Assembly: GCF_037076345.1 (NCBI RefSeq)
Contig: NZ_AP024702.1
Span: forward strand, 4,030,001 to 4,094,000
Source of the DNA: Haloferula helveola
GTDB lineage: Bacteria; Verrucomicrobiota; Verrucomicrobiia; Verrucomicrobiales; Akkermansiaceae
Reading direction: 5' to 3'
DNA length: 64,000 nt
Shown here: positions 26,868 to 35,974 of the stretch, one piece after another
Layout of the letters: each line of letters begins with the position of its first letter
How positions within the stretch are numbered: the stretch's first letter is position 1
Translations under genes and position numbers: made by a program
Notes under the pieces: generated by a model
What the model was told of the DNA's origin: nothing
Seen by the model: the letters and a program-made list of their open reading frames with translations, nothing else
Database searches by the model: none

Positions 26868-27335
26868 CTAGTTTCTGCGGTATCGGTAAACGTCGAAGGC
26901 CTCGTGGCTTTCCAGCAGCTCGGGAGCGCCGAATCGATGGGTGAATTCGGGGAACCGGGTGTCACCCGTGTAATCCTCGCGCACCCGGGAAACCAGCAGC
27001 TCGTCGAGATGGGGAAGGAAGGCCTCGTAGACTTTCGCTCCGCCGATGATGAAGACCTCACCGGTGAGGTCCAGACCCGATAGGGATTCGGGCGAACCGA
27101 TCGCCTCCACGCCGTCCGCCGACCACTCCCGATTGCGGGTAATCACGATATTGCGCCTTTTCGGCAGGGGGCGCCCGATCGAGTCGTAGGTCGCTCGCCC
27201 CATCACAATCGGATGTCCGCTCGTGGTCCGTTTGAAAAACGCGAGATCCTCCGGTAGGTGCCATGGGAGGGCTCCATCCCGGCCGATGATCCGGTCGGCG
27301 GTCATGGCCACGATTCCGATCAGCTTCATCGACAT
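26868..27335 (-). CDS. folA: dihydrofolate reductase
   Basis: Regenerates tetrahydrofolate using NADPH. The ATG at 27335 (one base after the thyA stop) gives 155 residues; an ATG at 27329 would remove two. Core motifs are GRDGALPWHLPEDLAFFK with the catalytic acid Glu near residue 30, GHPIVMGRATYDSIG and GEVFIIGGAKVYEAF. Length and order match bacterial FolA. It follows thyA, whose reaction oxidises methylene-THF to dihydrofolate, so the pair forms the thymidylate cycle. Confidence 0.95.
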   Translation of the reverse strand: MSMKLIGIVAMTADRIIGRDGALPWHLPEDLAFFKRTTSGHPIVMGRATYDSIGRPLPKRRNIVITRNREWSADGVEAIGSPESLSGLDLTGEVFIIGGAKVYEAFLPHLDELLVSRVREDYTGDTRFPEFTHRFGAPELLESHEAFDVYRYRRN

Positions 27336-27336
27336 T

Positions 27337-28146
27337 TCAAACCGACACCTCGGCCTTGATGTGCGGGTGGGGGTCGTAGTCCCGAAGTTCGAAGTGCTCG
27401 AATCGGAAGTCATCGAGTTCGGTCACCGACGGGTCGATCCACATCGTCGGCAGGGGTCTGGGATCGCGGGACAACTGTTCCCGTGCCTGATCGATGTGGT
27501 TGGAGTAGAGGTGGAGGTCTCCGAATGTGTGGATGAACTCGCGAGGCTCGTATCCGCATGCCTGTGCGAGCATCAGAGTGAGCAGGGCGTATGAGGCGAT
27601 ATTGAACGGGACCCCGAGGAACAGGTCGGCCGAGCGCTGGTAGAGCTGGCAGGAAAGTCCCGGGCGTTCGGAATCCGGATCGTGAACGAAGAACTGGAAC
27701 AGGCAGTGGCACGGCGGCAGGGCCATCCGCGAGATGTCGCCCGGGTTCCACGCGACGACTAGATGTCGGCGCGAGTGGGGATCGCCACGGAGGCCGTGGA
27801 CGAGTTCGGCAATCTGGTCGACATGACGCCCGTCGGGTCCGGGAAAAGAACGCCACTGATGGCCGTAAACGGGACCGAGGTCGCCGTGCTCGTCGGCCCA
27901 TTCGTCCCAGATCCTCACGCCGTTTTTCTTCAGGTAGGCGATGTTGGTGTCGCCTTTGAGGAACCACAGCAGCTCGTGGATGATCGAGCGAAGGTGGAGC
28001 TTCTTGGTGGTGAGGCAGGGGAATCCCTGACGCAGGTCGTAGCGGACCTGCCGACCGAAAACCGCCCGGGTGCCGGTTCCGGTCCGGTCCGCCCGCTGCT
28101 CGCCGTTCTCAAGGACGTCGCGTAGCAGGTCGAGATAGGTTTGCAT
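27337..28146 (-). CDS. thyA: thymidylate synthase
   Basis: Methylates dUMP to dTMP with methylene-tetrahydrofolate. From ATG 28146 it is 269 residues, the normal length. Signatures are N-terminal [13 protein letters not shown], the catalytic Cys in [13 protein letters not shown] near 145, [17 protein letters not shown] near 168 and the C-terminal [10 protein letters not shown]. The 356-residue reading from 28407 adds unrelated sequence over the terminator region and is rejected. First gene of thyA-folA-DUF3127. Confidence 0.95.
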   Translation of the reverse strand: MQTYLDLLRDVLENGEQRADRTGTGTRAVFGRQVRYDLRQGFPCLTTKKLHLRSIIHELLWFLKGDTNIAYLKKNGVRIWDEWADEHGDLGPVYGHQWRSFPGPDGRHVDQIAELVHGLRGDPHSRRHLVVAWNPGDISRMALPPCHCLFQFFVHDPDSERPGLSCQLYQRSADLFLGVPFNIASYALLTLMLAQACGYEPREFIHTFGDLHLYSNHIDQAREQLSRDPRPLPTMWIDPSVTELDDFRFEHFELRDYDPHPHIKAEVSV

Positions 28147-28403
28147 GGGGGAATTGTGAACGAGCGCGCGCGGCCGGCAAGAATTCGGTGGAGAAACCCT
28201 CCGTGATCGAATGCACGCGATCGGATGCACGTGATCACGGGGTGGTCGGTTCCGGGATTTATGGCATTCTGTGTTTGTCGGCGCGAGGCACCTCCCCCCA
28301 TCCCCCCAAAACGCCTCGAGTCGAAACAATCCCCCCGATCCCCAAGAGTCCCCGGAAGCAGGTGTCCCCCATTTGCTTCCGGGGATTTCCTTTTCCGAGG
28401 AAG
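28147..28403. promoter_or_regulatory. intergenic region between glmS end and thyA start
   Basis: These 257 bases separate two leftward units. They carry a hairpin at 28350-28384, C-rich runs on the plus strand (near 28296-28345), and short near-repeats of GATCGAATGCACG / GATCGGATGCACG at 28206-28230. The thyA promoter should be in the half near 28150-28280; I could not fix a -10. Confidence 0.4.
28350..28384 (-). terminator. hairpin downstream of glmS
   Basis: Perfect 11-bp arms CCCCGGAAGCA (28350-28360) and TGCTTCCGGGG (28374-28384) enclose a 13-nt loop, 20 bases past the end of glmS. No T-tract follows on the minus strand, so it may act as a terminator with help from Rho or as a 3' stabiliser. 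Confidence 0.6.
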
Positions 28404-30245
28404 TCACTCGACGGTGACCGACTTCGCGAGGTTCCGCGGTTGGTCGATTTCGCAGGCTCGGATCCGGGCGACGTGGTAGGCGAACAACTGGAGGGCGACC
28501 GCCGAGGGTATCGTACTCACCAAGGGGTGGCAGGCCGGGACCTCGATGACATCGTCCATGAACTCAGCGGCTTCTTTGTCTCCTTCGGTCACGACACCGA
28601 GAATCCGTGCACCGCGGGCGCGGCACTCCTCGACGTTGCCGAGCGTCTTGTCCTTGCCCGGGATGTCATTCGCCAGAGCGATGATCGGTGTGCCTTCCTC
28701 AAGCAGGGCGATCGGGCCGTGTTTCAGTTCCGCGGCGTGGTAGCCCTCGGCGTGGATGTAGGAGATTTCCTTCAGCTTGAGCGCTCCTTCGAGCGCGACG
28801 GGGAAGAGGTAGCCGCGTCCGATGAAGAAGGCGTGCTCGCTGGCGGCGTAGCGTTCCGCGAGAGCGGCGATCCGGTCGTTCTGTTCGATCGTCCGTTCAA
28901 CGAGTTGGGGGATGGCATCAATCTCCTGGGCAAGACGCATTCCTTCGTCGCGGGAGAACCGGCGGCCGCGTCCAAGCTTGAGCGCCATCATCAGCAAAAC
29001 CGCCACCTGGCATGTGAATGCCTTGGTTGAGGCGACGGAAATCTCGGGGCCCGCATGGAGATAGACGCCTCGTCCGGTTTCGCGCGCGATTGTCGAACCA
29101 ACGACATTGCAGAGCCCCATGACGAAGGCACCCTTTTGGTTGGCTTCACGGACCGCGGCGAGGGTGTCTGCTGTTTCTCCGGACTGCGAGATCGCCACGA
29201 CCAGATCGCTCCGGCTGATCAGCGGGTTGCGATAGCGGAATTCGGCCGCCTGTTGGACTTCGGCGTGGATGTCGGCCAGATCCTCGAAGGCGTACTCGCC
29301 AACGAGCCCCGCATGCAGGGATGTGCCGCAGCCGAGCAGGACGACCCGCTGGATCTCGGCGAGGTCGCGCGCCGAGGTGCCCATTCCCGAGAGGACCGAG
29401 GAGCCGAGATTGAAGTCGAGGCGGCCGCGGATCGCGTTCCTCAGAGAGTCCGGTTGCTCGTGGATCTCCTTGAGCATGAAATGCTCGAAGCCGCCCTTTT
29501 CCGCAGCCTCGGCGTCGAACCCGAGCTCGGCGAGTTCGCGGGTGACCGGCACCTGGTTGAGGTCCTTGATCTCCACACCCTCGGCGGTGACGACGGCGAT
29601 GTCGTTGTCCTCGAGGTAGATCACCTGCCGGGTGTGCGAGATGATCGCCGAGGCGTCGGAGGCGACGATGGTTTCCCCATCACCGACTCCGATCACGATG
29701 GGGCTGCCGCGTCGTGCGGTGATGATCCGCCCAGGCTCCTTCGAGGAAATGGCGGCGATGCCAAAGGTGCCCTCGACTTGGGAGAGCGCGTCGCACACGG
29801 CTTGGAAAAGATCTCCCGAGTAGACGTCTCCGATGAGGTGGGAGAGAACCTCGGTGTCGGTATCCGAATAGAAATGGTGGCCTTTGGCCTCCAGCCGCGA
29901 ACGCAGCGGGCGGTAGTTCTCGATGATTCCGTTGTGGACGAGGGCGACATCGCCAGACTGGTCGAGGTGGGGGTGGGCATTGGCCTCGGTCGGCGGCCCG
30001 TGGGTGGCCCATCGGGTATGAGCGATGCCAACGTGTGCGGAGCCGAAGCGTTCCTCCGGCCATTCCTCACGCGCCTTGTCGTGGAGCGAGGCTACCTTGC
30101 CCGGAGATTTGCTGACGACGACCGAGCCATCCTCGAGGATGGCGAGGCCTGCCGAGTCGTAGCCGCGATATTCGAGTCGGCGGAGACCGTTGATGAGAAC
30201 CGAGGGTGCCGAGGATTTGCCGATGTAGCCGACGATGCCGCACAT
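28404..30245 (-). CDS. glmS: glucosamine-6-phosphate synthase
   Basis: Makes glucosamine-6-P from fructose-6-P and glutamine, the first step to UDP-GlcNAc. From ATG 30245 it is 613 residues. The catalytic Cys2 lies in MCGIVGYIG, and the glutaminase includes [10 protein letters not shown] and HNGIIENY. Two SIS isomerase domains follow, with [19 protein letters not shown] near 350 and the end sequence LAKSVTVE. A longer frame to 30401 would place Cys internally and is wrong. It is the last gene of the glmM, GlmU-like, glmS set. Confidence 0.96.
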   Translation of the reverse strand: MCGIVGYIGKSSAPSVLINGLRRLEYRGYDSAGLAILEDGSVVVSKSPGKVASLHDKAREEWPEERFGSAHVGIAHTRWATHGPPTEANAHPHLDQSGDVALVHNGIIENYRPLRSRLEAKGHHFYSDTDTEVLSHLIGDVYSGDLFQAVCDALSQVEGTFGIAAISSKEPGRIITARRGSPIVIGVGDGETIVASDASAIISHTRQVIYLEDNDIAVVTAEGVEIKDLNQVPVTRELAELGFDAEAAEKGGFEHFMLKEIHEQPDSLRNAIRGRLDFNLGSSVLSGMGTSARDLAEIQRVVLLGCGTSLHAGLVGEYAFEDLADIHAEVQQAAEFRYRNPLISRSDLVVAISQSGETADTLAAVREANQKGAFVMGLCNVVGSTIARETGRGVYLHAGPEISVASTKAFTCQVAVLLMMALKLGRGRRFSRDEGMRLAQEIDAIPQLVERTIEQNDRIAALAERYAASEHAFFIGRGYLFPVALEGALKLKEISYIHAEGYHAAELKHGPIALLEEGTPIIALANDIPGKDKTLGNVEECRARGARILGVVTEGDKEAAEFMDDVIEVPACHPLVSTIPSAVALQLFAYHVARIRACEIDQPRNLAKSVTVE

Positions 30246-30285
30246 GGAAGGGTGGAATGGGAGAGGGGTTCGGGCCGAAGGCCGG

Positions 30286-31104
30286 TCAGGGTGACGGGTG
30301 GAGGTCACGCTGCACGATCTCGCCCGGCCGGGTGGATGTGCCCGGGAACAATTTCCGCCCGGGATAGATGGACGTGTTGATGCCGGTGTGCACGCCGTCA
30401 CCGACGATGCAGCCGAACTTCCGGCGGCCGGTATTCACGAGGACGTCTCCGACCATCGTCCGGTGCGTCTTTCCATCGTGACGAAGGTTCGATGTGACGG
30501 TGCCGGCGCCGAAATTCACCCGTTCGCCGAGGATCGAGTCGCCGACGTAGGAGAGATGGCCGACATTCGTATGCGAGAGCAGTATCGAGTTCTTGATCTC
30601 TACCGCGTTGCCGATGTGGCAGTGATCGCCAATGGAGGTGTTGCCGCGGATGTAGCAGTTCGGTCCGATCTTGCAGTTGGCGCCGATCACGACATTGCCC
30701 TCAATTACGACTCCGGGAAGAATGCGGGTTCCTTTCCCGATGCGGACCTTGCCTCCGATGACGGCCATCGAGTGCACGTCGCCCTCGATGACGTCTTCCT
30801 CGATCGATCCGACGTAGAGTTCGTTCGCGCGGATCAGGTCCCACGGATGAACCACCAGAAAGGAATTGTCGGCGGTATGGGTGGCCTCGAGATCCGGGTA
30901 GTTGCCGAGCCATGCGAGAGGCGCGCCTTGTGCTCCGAGAAGCGAAGTCGGCCCATCGGATGAAAGGTGCGCGAGATCTTCTGGCGAAACCCAAGCTTGC
31001 GAGTGGAACTGGACGTCATCCCGGCCGCAGAGCTTGTGGTGTTCGGAAAACGGCAGATTTCCGATTGGGAAGTCCTCGATCGCGCGTTCGGAGAAAATTG
31101 GCAT
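30286..31104 (-). CDS. GlmU-like left-handed beta-helix acetyltransferase without uridylyltransferase domain
   Basis: 272 residues from ATG 31104. Residues about 115-260 carry hexapeptide repeats (IGKGTRILPGVVIEGNVVIG, IGPNCYIRGNTSIGD, VNFGAGT) that form the acyltransferase helix of GlmU. The first 110 residues do not contain the GlmU pyrophosphorylase motif (LAAGxGTRM), but have HPWDLIRANE, as in Bacteroidota-type GlmU-family proteins. It is encoded between glmM (14 bp) and glmS (40 bp), so it probably acetylates glucosamine-1-P or a related sugar. The missing uridylyltransferase must be elsewhere. Confidence 0.75.
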   Translation of the reverse strand: MPIFSERAIEDFPIGNLPFSEHHKLCGRDDVQFHSQAWVSPEDLAHLSSDGPTSLLGAQGAPLAWLGNYPDLEATHTADNSFLVVHPWDLIRANELYVGSIEEDVIEGDVHSMAVIGGKVRIGKGTRILPGVVIEGNVVIGANCKIGPNCYIRGNTSIGDHCHIGNAVEIKNSILLSHTNVGHLSYVGDSILGERVNFGAGTVTSNLRHDGKTHRTMVGDVLVNTGRRKFGCIVGDGVHTGINTSIYPGRKLFPGTSTRPGEIVQRDLHPSP

Positions 31105-31118
31105 GGGTGGATAGGGGT

Positions 31119-32474
31119 TCAGGCGGGCACTCCGATGTCCTGTTTGACCGCGTCGGTGAATCGCTCGGTCCACCGCTGGACGGCATCGGCGTCGCGGTGC
31201 TCGACGAGGATCCGGATCTTGTTCTCGGTGCCGGAGTAGCGGATGAGATGTCGTCCCGCGTCTCCGAACTCGGCATCGGCTTCCGCCATCAGGCTCCTGA
31301 GGCCTTCGAGCTCATCTAGCGGAGGCTTCGAGAGGACGGGAAGATTCACGAGTTGCTGCGGGAATTCCTTCATGCAGGCGGCGAGTTCGGCGAGTGTGGC
31401 GCCCTTTCGCTTCATCATCGCGAGCACTTGGAGCGCGGAGAGGATTCCGTCTCCGGTAGTCGCCTGGTCGGCGAAAATCAGGTGTCCCGAATTCTCACCG
31501 CCGAAGGAGTGGCCGTGTTTGCGCAGGTGCTCGATCACGTTGCGGTCGCCCACTGCGGTGGTCGCGACCGAAATTCCCTCCCGCCGCATCGCCTCGTGCA
31601 AACCGAGGTTGCTCATCACGGTGACGGCGATCGCGTCGCCCTTGAGCAGCCCCTGTTCCTTGAGTGCGATCGCGCAGAGCGCGAGAATCCGATCGCCCGA
31701 TACGGGCATGCCGGTGGCATCGGTGAAGATCACCCGGTCGGCATCGCCATCGAAAGAGATCCCGATATCCGCCTGATGCTCACGGACGAGTGCTCCTGCG
31801 GTCTCGGGATAGAGAGCACCGCAGGCGTCGTTGATGTTGAGACCGTTCGGTGAGGTGCCGGTTTCGATTACCTCGGCACCGAGCTCGCGGAAAATGAGGG
31901 GGGCGATCGACCACGCCGCGCCGTTGCCGCAGTCCACCACGACTTTCAGTCCGTGCAGCGCGATGTTGTTGGCGGTGTGCTTGGCATACTCGATGTAGCG
32001 ACCGCGGGCGTCATCGATCCGCTTGGCCTTCCCGATCCGGTCGGGTGCCATCGCCGGTGGCTCCGCCTCGTCCCCGAGAATGTGGCGCTCGATCACCTCC
32101 TCGAGCTCATCCGAGAGCTTGTAGCCATCGGGGCCGAAGATCTTCAGGCCGTTGTCCTGATACGGGTTGTGGGAGGCGGTCAGCATGATCCCGGCGGAGC
32201 AGCCCATTGACTTCGTGAGGTGGGCGATCGCCGGAGTTGGCAAGGGGCCCGGCAGGTAGACATCCATGCCCATCGATACGAGGCCGGACGTCAGTGCGGT
32301 CTCAAGCATATAGCCGGAAAGGCGGGTGTCTTTTCCGATCACCACCCGGTTACGGTTCGCGCCGGATGAGCGGAGGACGCTTGCGACCGCCTTGCCGGCC
32401 CGGAGCGCCACTTCGGGCGTGATCGGGAACTGGTTGGCTTGGCCGCGAATGCCGTCGGTGCCGAAAAGCTTCAT
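31119..32474 (-). CDS. glmM: phosphoglucosamine mutase
   Basis: Interconverts glucosamine-6-P and glucosamine-1-P. From ATG 32474 it is 451 residues. Motifs are N-terminal KLFGTDGIRGQAN, the phosphoserine loop TASHNPYQDNG with Ser near residue 99, the Mg loop DGDADRVIF near 240 and the C-terminal phosphate-binding RYSGTENKIRI. Longer start at 32516 rejected. It leads the amino-sugar operon, followed by the GlmU-like gene and glmS. Divergent from the phosphodiesterase gene. Confidence 0.95.
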   Translation of the reverse strand: MKLFGTDGIRGQANQFPITPEVALRAGKAVASVLRSSGANRNRVVIGKDTRLSGYMLETALTSGLVSMGMDVYLPGPLPTPAIAHLTKSMGCSAGIMLTASHNPYQDNGLKIFGPDGYKLSDELEEVIERHILGDEAEPPAMAPDRIGKAKRIDDARGRYIEYAKHTANNIALHGLKVVVDCGNGAAWSIAPLIFRELGAEVIETGTSPNGLNINDACGALYPETAGALVREHQADIGISFDGDADRVIFTDATGMPVSGDRILALCAIALKEQGLLKGDAIAVTVMSNLGLHEAMRREGISVATTAVGDRNVIEHLRKHGHSFGGENSGHLIFADQATTGDGILSALQVLAMMKRKGATLAELAACMKEFPQQLVNLPVLSKPPLDELEGLRSLMAEADAEFGDAGRHLIRYSGTENKIRILVEHRDADAVQRWTERFTDAVKQDIGVPA

Positions 32475-32660
32475 GCCGGAAATGGTGCCGCCGGCGGTCT
32501 GCTGACTCAATGGCAATCAGGTGTCGAACTGTCAGGAATTCGCGTCATCGGCACTGCTTTGGAAGGGTTGTATGACAAAAAAGCGCAGGAACTCCGTGTC
32601 GCCTTCAAGACGGTTGTTGGGGCATTGTCATCGGGGGAAAGGAGTGGAAGTCTAGCCGCC
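32475..32660. promoter_or_regulatory. divergent region between glmM and the phosphodiesterase gene
   Basis: This 186-bp gap contains TTGTATGACAA at 32568-32578. The 11-mer is an interrupted palindrome (TTGT-ATG-ACAA) that recurs exactly at 56135-56145, 28 bases upstream of the LDH2-type dehydrogenase start. Its shape fits the TNGTNNNACNA half-site pattern used by FadR/GntR-type repressors. Confidence 0.45.
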
Positions 32661-34019
32661 ATGCAGCGCGTGGCGGTGATCAATGTGGTAGGCTTGTCCA
32701 AGTCCCTGCTCGGACCGTCGATGCCCCGGCTCACCCGGTTTGCGGAGGAGAACGGCAGTCAGGGCTTCCGTCCTGCTTTTCCCGCGGTCACGTGCACGGC
32801 ACAGGCATCGATGCTCACCGGCGAGTGCCCGCGGGGACACGGTATCGTGGCCAACGGATGGTATGACCGGGAGAGTGCGGAAGTCCGCTTCTGGAAGCAG
32901 AGCAACCATCTGGTGCGGGGTGAGAAAGTCTGGGAGGAACTGAGGAGGAAAAACCCCGGATTCACCTGCGCCAAGCTCTTCTGGTGGTACAACATGTATT
33001 CCACCGCCGACTACTCGATGACTCCGAGGCCGCTCTACCCGGCCGACGGAAGGAAGGTTTTCGATATCCACACGCACCCGATGGAGTGGCGGGAGGAGGT
33101 GAAGGGGGTGCTGGGCGACTTCCCGTTTCCGGCCTTCTGGGGGCCGGCCGCGGGAATCGCGTCGTCGTCTTGGATCGCGAAGGCGGCGAGGTGGACGGAG
33201 GACAAGGCCAGTCCGACCCTGAGTCTGGTGTATCTGCCGCACCTTGACTACGGACTTCAGAAGTGGGGTCCCGGCGTTCAGGAGATGGATGCCGAGTTGC
33301 GGGCGATCGACGATGTCACCGATGACCTGATCGATTACTACGAAAGTCGTAACGTTCGTGTCCTGGTGGTGTCCGAGTATGGCATCTCCGCCGTATCCCG
33401 ACCGGTTCATCTGAACCGCTTGTTCCGTGATCGTGGCTGGATCCAGGTGAAGGACGAACTCGGGCGTGAGACCCTGGACGCGGGCGGCTCCGAGGTGTTC
33501 GCCGTTGCCGATCATCAGGTGGCCCACGTGTATGTCCGCGACCGGTCACGCATCGGCGAGGTGAGGGCGATGTTGGATGGCGTCGATGGCGTCGACGAGG
33601 TCCGAACCGCGGCCGAGATGTGGGGAGACAGCGTGGCGACGGACCGTGCCGGCGATTTGATTGCCATCTCCGATGCCGATGCGTGGTTCACTTATTACTA
33701 TTGGACCGATGATGCCCGCGCGCCGGATTTCGCTCGCACGGTGGATATCCATCGAAAACCCGGCTACGACCCGGCCGAGTTGTTCATCGATCCTGAAGTC
33801 GCCCTTCCGAAGTGGGTGGTAGCGAGGTTTCTCCTCAAGAAGAAGCTGGGGATGCGTGGTTTGCTCGAGCTGATCCCGCTGGATGCCGGGCTCGTGCGTG
33901 GTTCCCACGGCAGGGATGTGGTCGACCCCGATGAGCGACCGGTGATTCTGGGGGCGGCAAGCACCGTGGAGACTGCGGAAGACGTCTACCGGGAGATCAT
34001 CCGTGCGGTCGCCGGTTGA
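32661..34019 (+). CDS. type I phosphodiesterase / nucleotide pyrophosphatase family enzyme
   Basis: 452 residues from ATG 32661. The alkaline phosphatase fold of this family is indicated by the nucleophile region AFPAVTCTAQASMLTG near residue 40 and the following RGHGIVANGW. Metal-ligand-like segments follow: LVYLPHLDY near 195, VLVVSEYGI near 235, AVADHQVAHVY near 280 and the late ligand HIS in VDIHRKPG near 360. No signal peptide is visible, so it may be cytoplasmic. The substrate is not predictable; nucleotide sugars and phosphodiesters are typical. It is divergent from glmM and convergent with the next gene. Confidence 0.8.
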   Translation: MQRVAVINVVGLSKSLLGPSMPRLTRFAEENGSQGFRPAFPAVTCTAQASMLTGECPRGHGIVANGWYDRESAEVRFWKQSNHLVRGEKVWEELRRKNPGFTCAKLFWWYNMYSTADYSMTPRPLYPADGRKVFDIHTHPMEWREEVKGVLGDFPFPAFWGPAAGIASSSWIAKAARWTEDKASPTLSLVYLPHLDYGLQKWGPGVQEMDAELRAIDDVTDDLIDYYESRNVRVLVVSEYGISAVSRPVHLNRLFRDRGWIQVKDELGRETLDAGGSEVFAVADHQVAHVYVRDRSRIGEVRAMLDGVDGVDEVRTAAEMWGDSVATDRAGDLIAISDADAWFTYYYWTDDARAPDFARTVDIHRKPGYDPAELFIDPEVALPKWVVARFLLKKKLGMRGLLELIPLDAGLVRGSHGRDVVDPDERPVILGAASTVETAEDVYREIIRAVAG

Positions 34020-34027
34020 ATTGCCGG

Positions 34028-34822
34028 TCAGAGAGTTTCGGCGCGTCGTTCCCGCCGTTCGAAGAGCTGGGTTTCCCGGTAGCCGGCAGCCTTAGCGATC
34101 TCGATCGCCGTGGGAAAGTCGCGGGCGACCTCTTCCGGCGCGTGGGCGTCGGAGGAGATGACCAGCGGAATACCGGCCTCGTGGGCGAGTTCGAGGAAAC
34201 GGGGTGCCGGATAGGCCTCCGCGCACGGCTTGTGCCTTCCGGCGGTGTTGAGTTCGATCGTGGCTCCGGATGAGGCGATGGCCTCGATCGTCGGCACGTA
34301 GAACCGGTCGAGGTCTCCCTCGGGGCGATGGGAGAATTTCTTCACGAGATCCGGGTGACCGAGGATGTCGAACAGCCCGCTCTTCGCCATGTCCGCGTAA
34401 GTCTGCCAATAGTGGATCCAGACGGACTCCACATCACACTCCGCCCAGCGGCCAAGCCACTTGGGATTGTCGAAGTCCCAGGCTCCCAGATAGTGCACCG
34501 AGCCGATCAGGTAATCCCATGGGTACTTCCCTGCGAGGTCGCGGATCCAATTCTCGCATCCCGCGAGCCAGTCGCACTCTAATCCGGCCCGCACCGGAAC
34601 GCGGTCACCGGCATAGCTGCGGGCCCGATCGATCCATTCGAAGTAGGCCGGCAGATCCGCCTCCGACATTCGCCAGTCGTCAAAAGGCTCGGGAAGGACC
34701 GGCGAGTGGTCCGAGATGCCGTACTCCGTCACGCCCGCGGCGAGGGCGGCGTCAATGAATGCCTCCGGCTCACCTCGCGCATGATGGCAAAGCGGCGTGT
34801 GGGTGTGATAGTCGGCGGGCAA
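34028..34822 (-). CDS. histidinol-phosphatase, PHP family
   Basis: 264 residues with the PHP metal ligands in order: DYHTHTPLCHHARG at the start, ISDHSP near 37, GSVHYLG near 107, LGHPDLVK near 155, ELNTAGRHKP near 190 and SSDAHAPEEV near 225. This set matches HisJ/HisK-type histidinol-phosphatases, which remove phosphate in the next-to-last step of histidine synthesis. No other his genes are nearby, so a related PHP phosphoesterase role is possible. It is divergent from pta and convergent with the phosphodiesterase gene. Confidence 0.85.
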   Translation of the reverse strand: MPADYHTHTPLCHHARGEPEAFIDAALAAGVTEYGISDHSPVLPEPFDDWRMSEADLPAYFEWIDRARSYAGDRVPVRAGLECDWLAGCENWIRDLAGKYPWDYLIGSVHYLGAWDFDNPKWLGRWAECDVESVWIHYWQTYADMAKSGLFDILGHPDLVKKFSHRPEGDLDRFYVPTIEAIASSGATIELNTAGRHKPCAEAYPAPRFLELAHEAGIPLVISSDAHAPEEVARDFPTAIEIAKAAGYRETQLFERRERRAETL

Positions 34823-34896
34823 GGTGGCTTTCGGGTTGCGACGGTTTGGAGGGGGAGGCTAATCTGCCGGCGCGTCGGGAGACGCGGCAGTTTTTG

Positions 34897-35967
34897 ATGA
34901 ACGACGACCCAAGCCAAGCCCAAGCTTCCGCTCGCTTTACCGAGCCACTCATCGAGAAACTCAAGCGCCATCCGAAGCGGGTTGTCTTCACCGAAGGCGA
35001 GGATGCGCGGGTCCTGCGGGTCGCGGAGCGTCTCGTGAAGGCCGAGGCGGTCGTCCCGATCCTTTTGGGGGACCGGGAGCGCATCCGGGCGATGGCGTCG
35101 TCGATCGGTGTGAGTCTGGATTTCGTCAAAGTCATCGAACCCTCGAAATCCTCCGACTTCGAACTCTTTTGCCGACGTTTTCAGAAGATCGAGCGCTACC
35201 GCTCCCGACCTTCCTCAGCATGCTCGGAATTCGTGGCGAAGCCTCATTATTTCGGGGCTCTGATGGCCCAGTATGGCCAGGCGGATGCGGTGGTCGGCGG
35301 AAATGTGGCACTGCCCGCAACCTTGTTCCGGGCCTTTCTGCATTCGATCAAGCCGATGCCGAACATCCCCAAGCTGTTCGGCGTCACGGTGCTATCGGCA
35401 CCGCACCTCGCGCATTTCGGAGACGAGGGGATGATTCTCCTCGCGGACTGCGGGCTGGTGCCTGAGCCGGACATCGAACAACTCGCGACCATGGCGGTCG
35501 AGACCGGAAAGCTGGCCCGGCACTTCCTCGGGCGGGAGCCGAAGGTGGCTCTATTGAGTCACTCGACGAAGGGCTCGGCGGCGACTCCCGGAGCGCAAAA
35601 GGTGGCGGCTGCTACGGTGGTCGCGCGCGAGAAGGTCTCGGCAGATTTCCTCGAGATGCGAATCGAAGGGGAGGTTCAGGCGGATGTGGCGCTCGATCCG
35701 ACTGCCGCGGAGACGAAGATCCCCGGCGACGGCTTCGGCAGCGCGGACGTGCTGATTTTCCCGAATCTCGACGCCGCCCACATCTCAATGAAGCTGCTTC
35801 AGCACTGCGGGCGGGCGATGAACTACGGTCAGATTCTCGTCGGACTCGGGCGCCCCGCCGCGCAGGTGCCGAGGACTGCCTCCGAAGAGACGATTTTCGG
35901 CACGGCCGCCGCGGTCGCCGTCGAGGCGATCAAGTTCCACGAGCTCTACCCCGACGGCGAAGTCTGA
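34897..35967 (+). CDS. pta: phosphate acetyltransferase
   Basis: Interconverts acetyl-CoA and acetyl phosphate. From ATG 34897 it is 356 residues, the size of stand-alone Pta without the DRTGG extension. Segments are RVVFTEGEDARVLRVAERLV near 27, VGGNVALPATLFRAFL near 130, VALLSHSTKGSAATPG near 220, PNLDAAHISMKLLQHCG near 290 and LVGLGRPAAQVPRTAS near 315. No ackA is adjacent. A longer start at 34759 is rejected because it would reach into the hisJ-like gene on the other strand. Confidence 0.93.
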   Translation: MNDDPSQAQASARFTEPLIEKLKRHPKRVVFTEGEDARVLRVAERLVKAEAVVPILLGDRERIRAMASSIGVSLDFVKVIEPSKSSDFELFCRRFQKIERYRSRPSSACSEFVAKPHYFGALMAQYGQADAVVGGNVALPATLFRAFLHSIKPMPNIPKLFGVTVLSAPHLAHFGDEGMILLADCGLVPEPDIEQLATMAVETGKLARHFLGREPKVALLSHSTKGSAATPGAQKVAAATVVAREKVSADFLEMRIEGEVQADVALDPTAAETKIPGDGFGSADVLIFPNLDAAHISMKLLQHCGRAMNYGQILVGLGRPAAQVPRTASEETIFGTAAAVAVEAIKFHELYPDGEV

Positions 35968-35974
35968 GGCTGGA

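Noticed and set aside
30246-30285. glmS ribozyme upstream of glmS
   Set aside because: Only 40 bases separate it from the upstream gene, too short for the ribozyme core.
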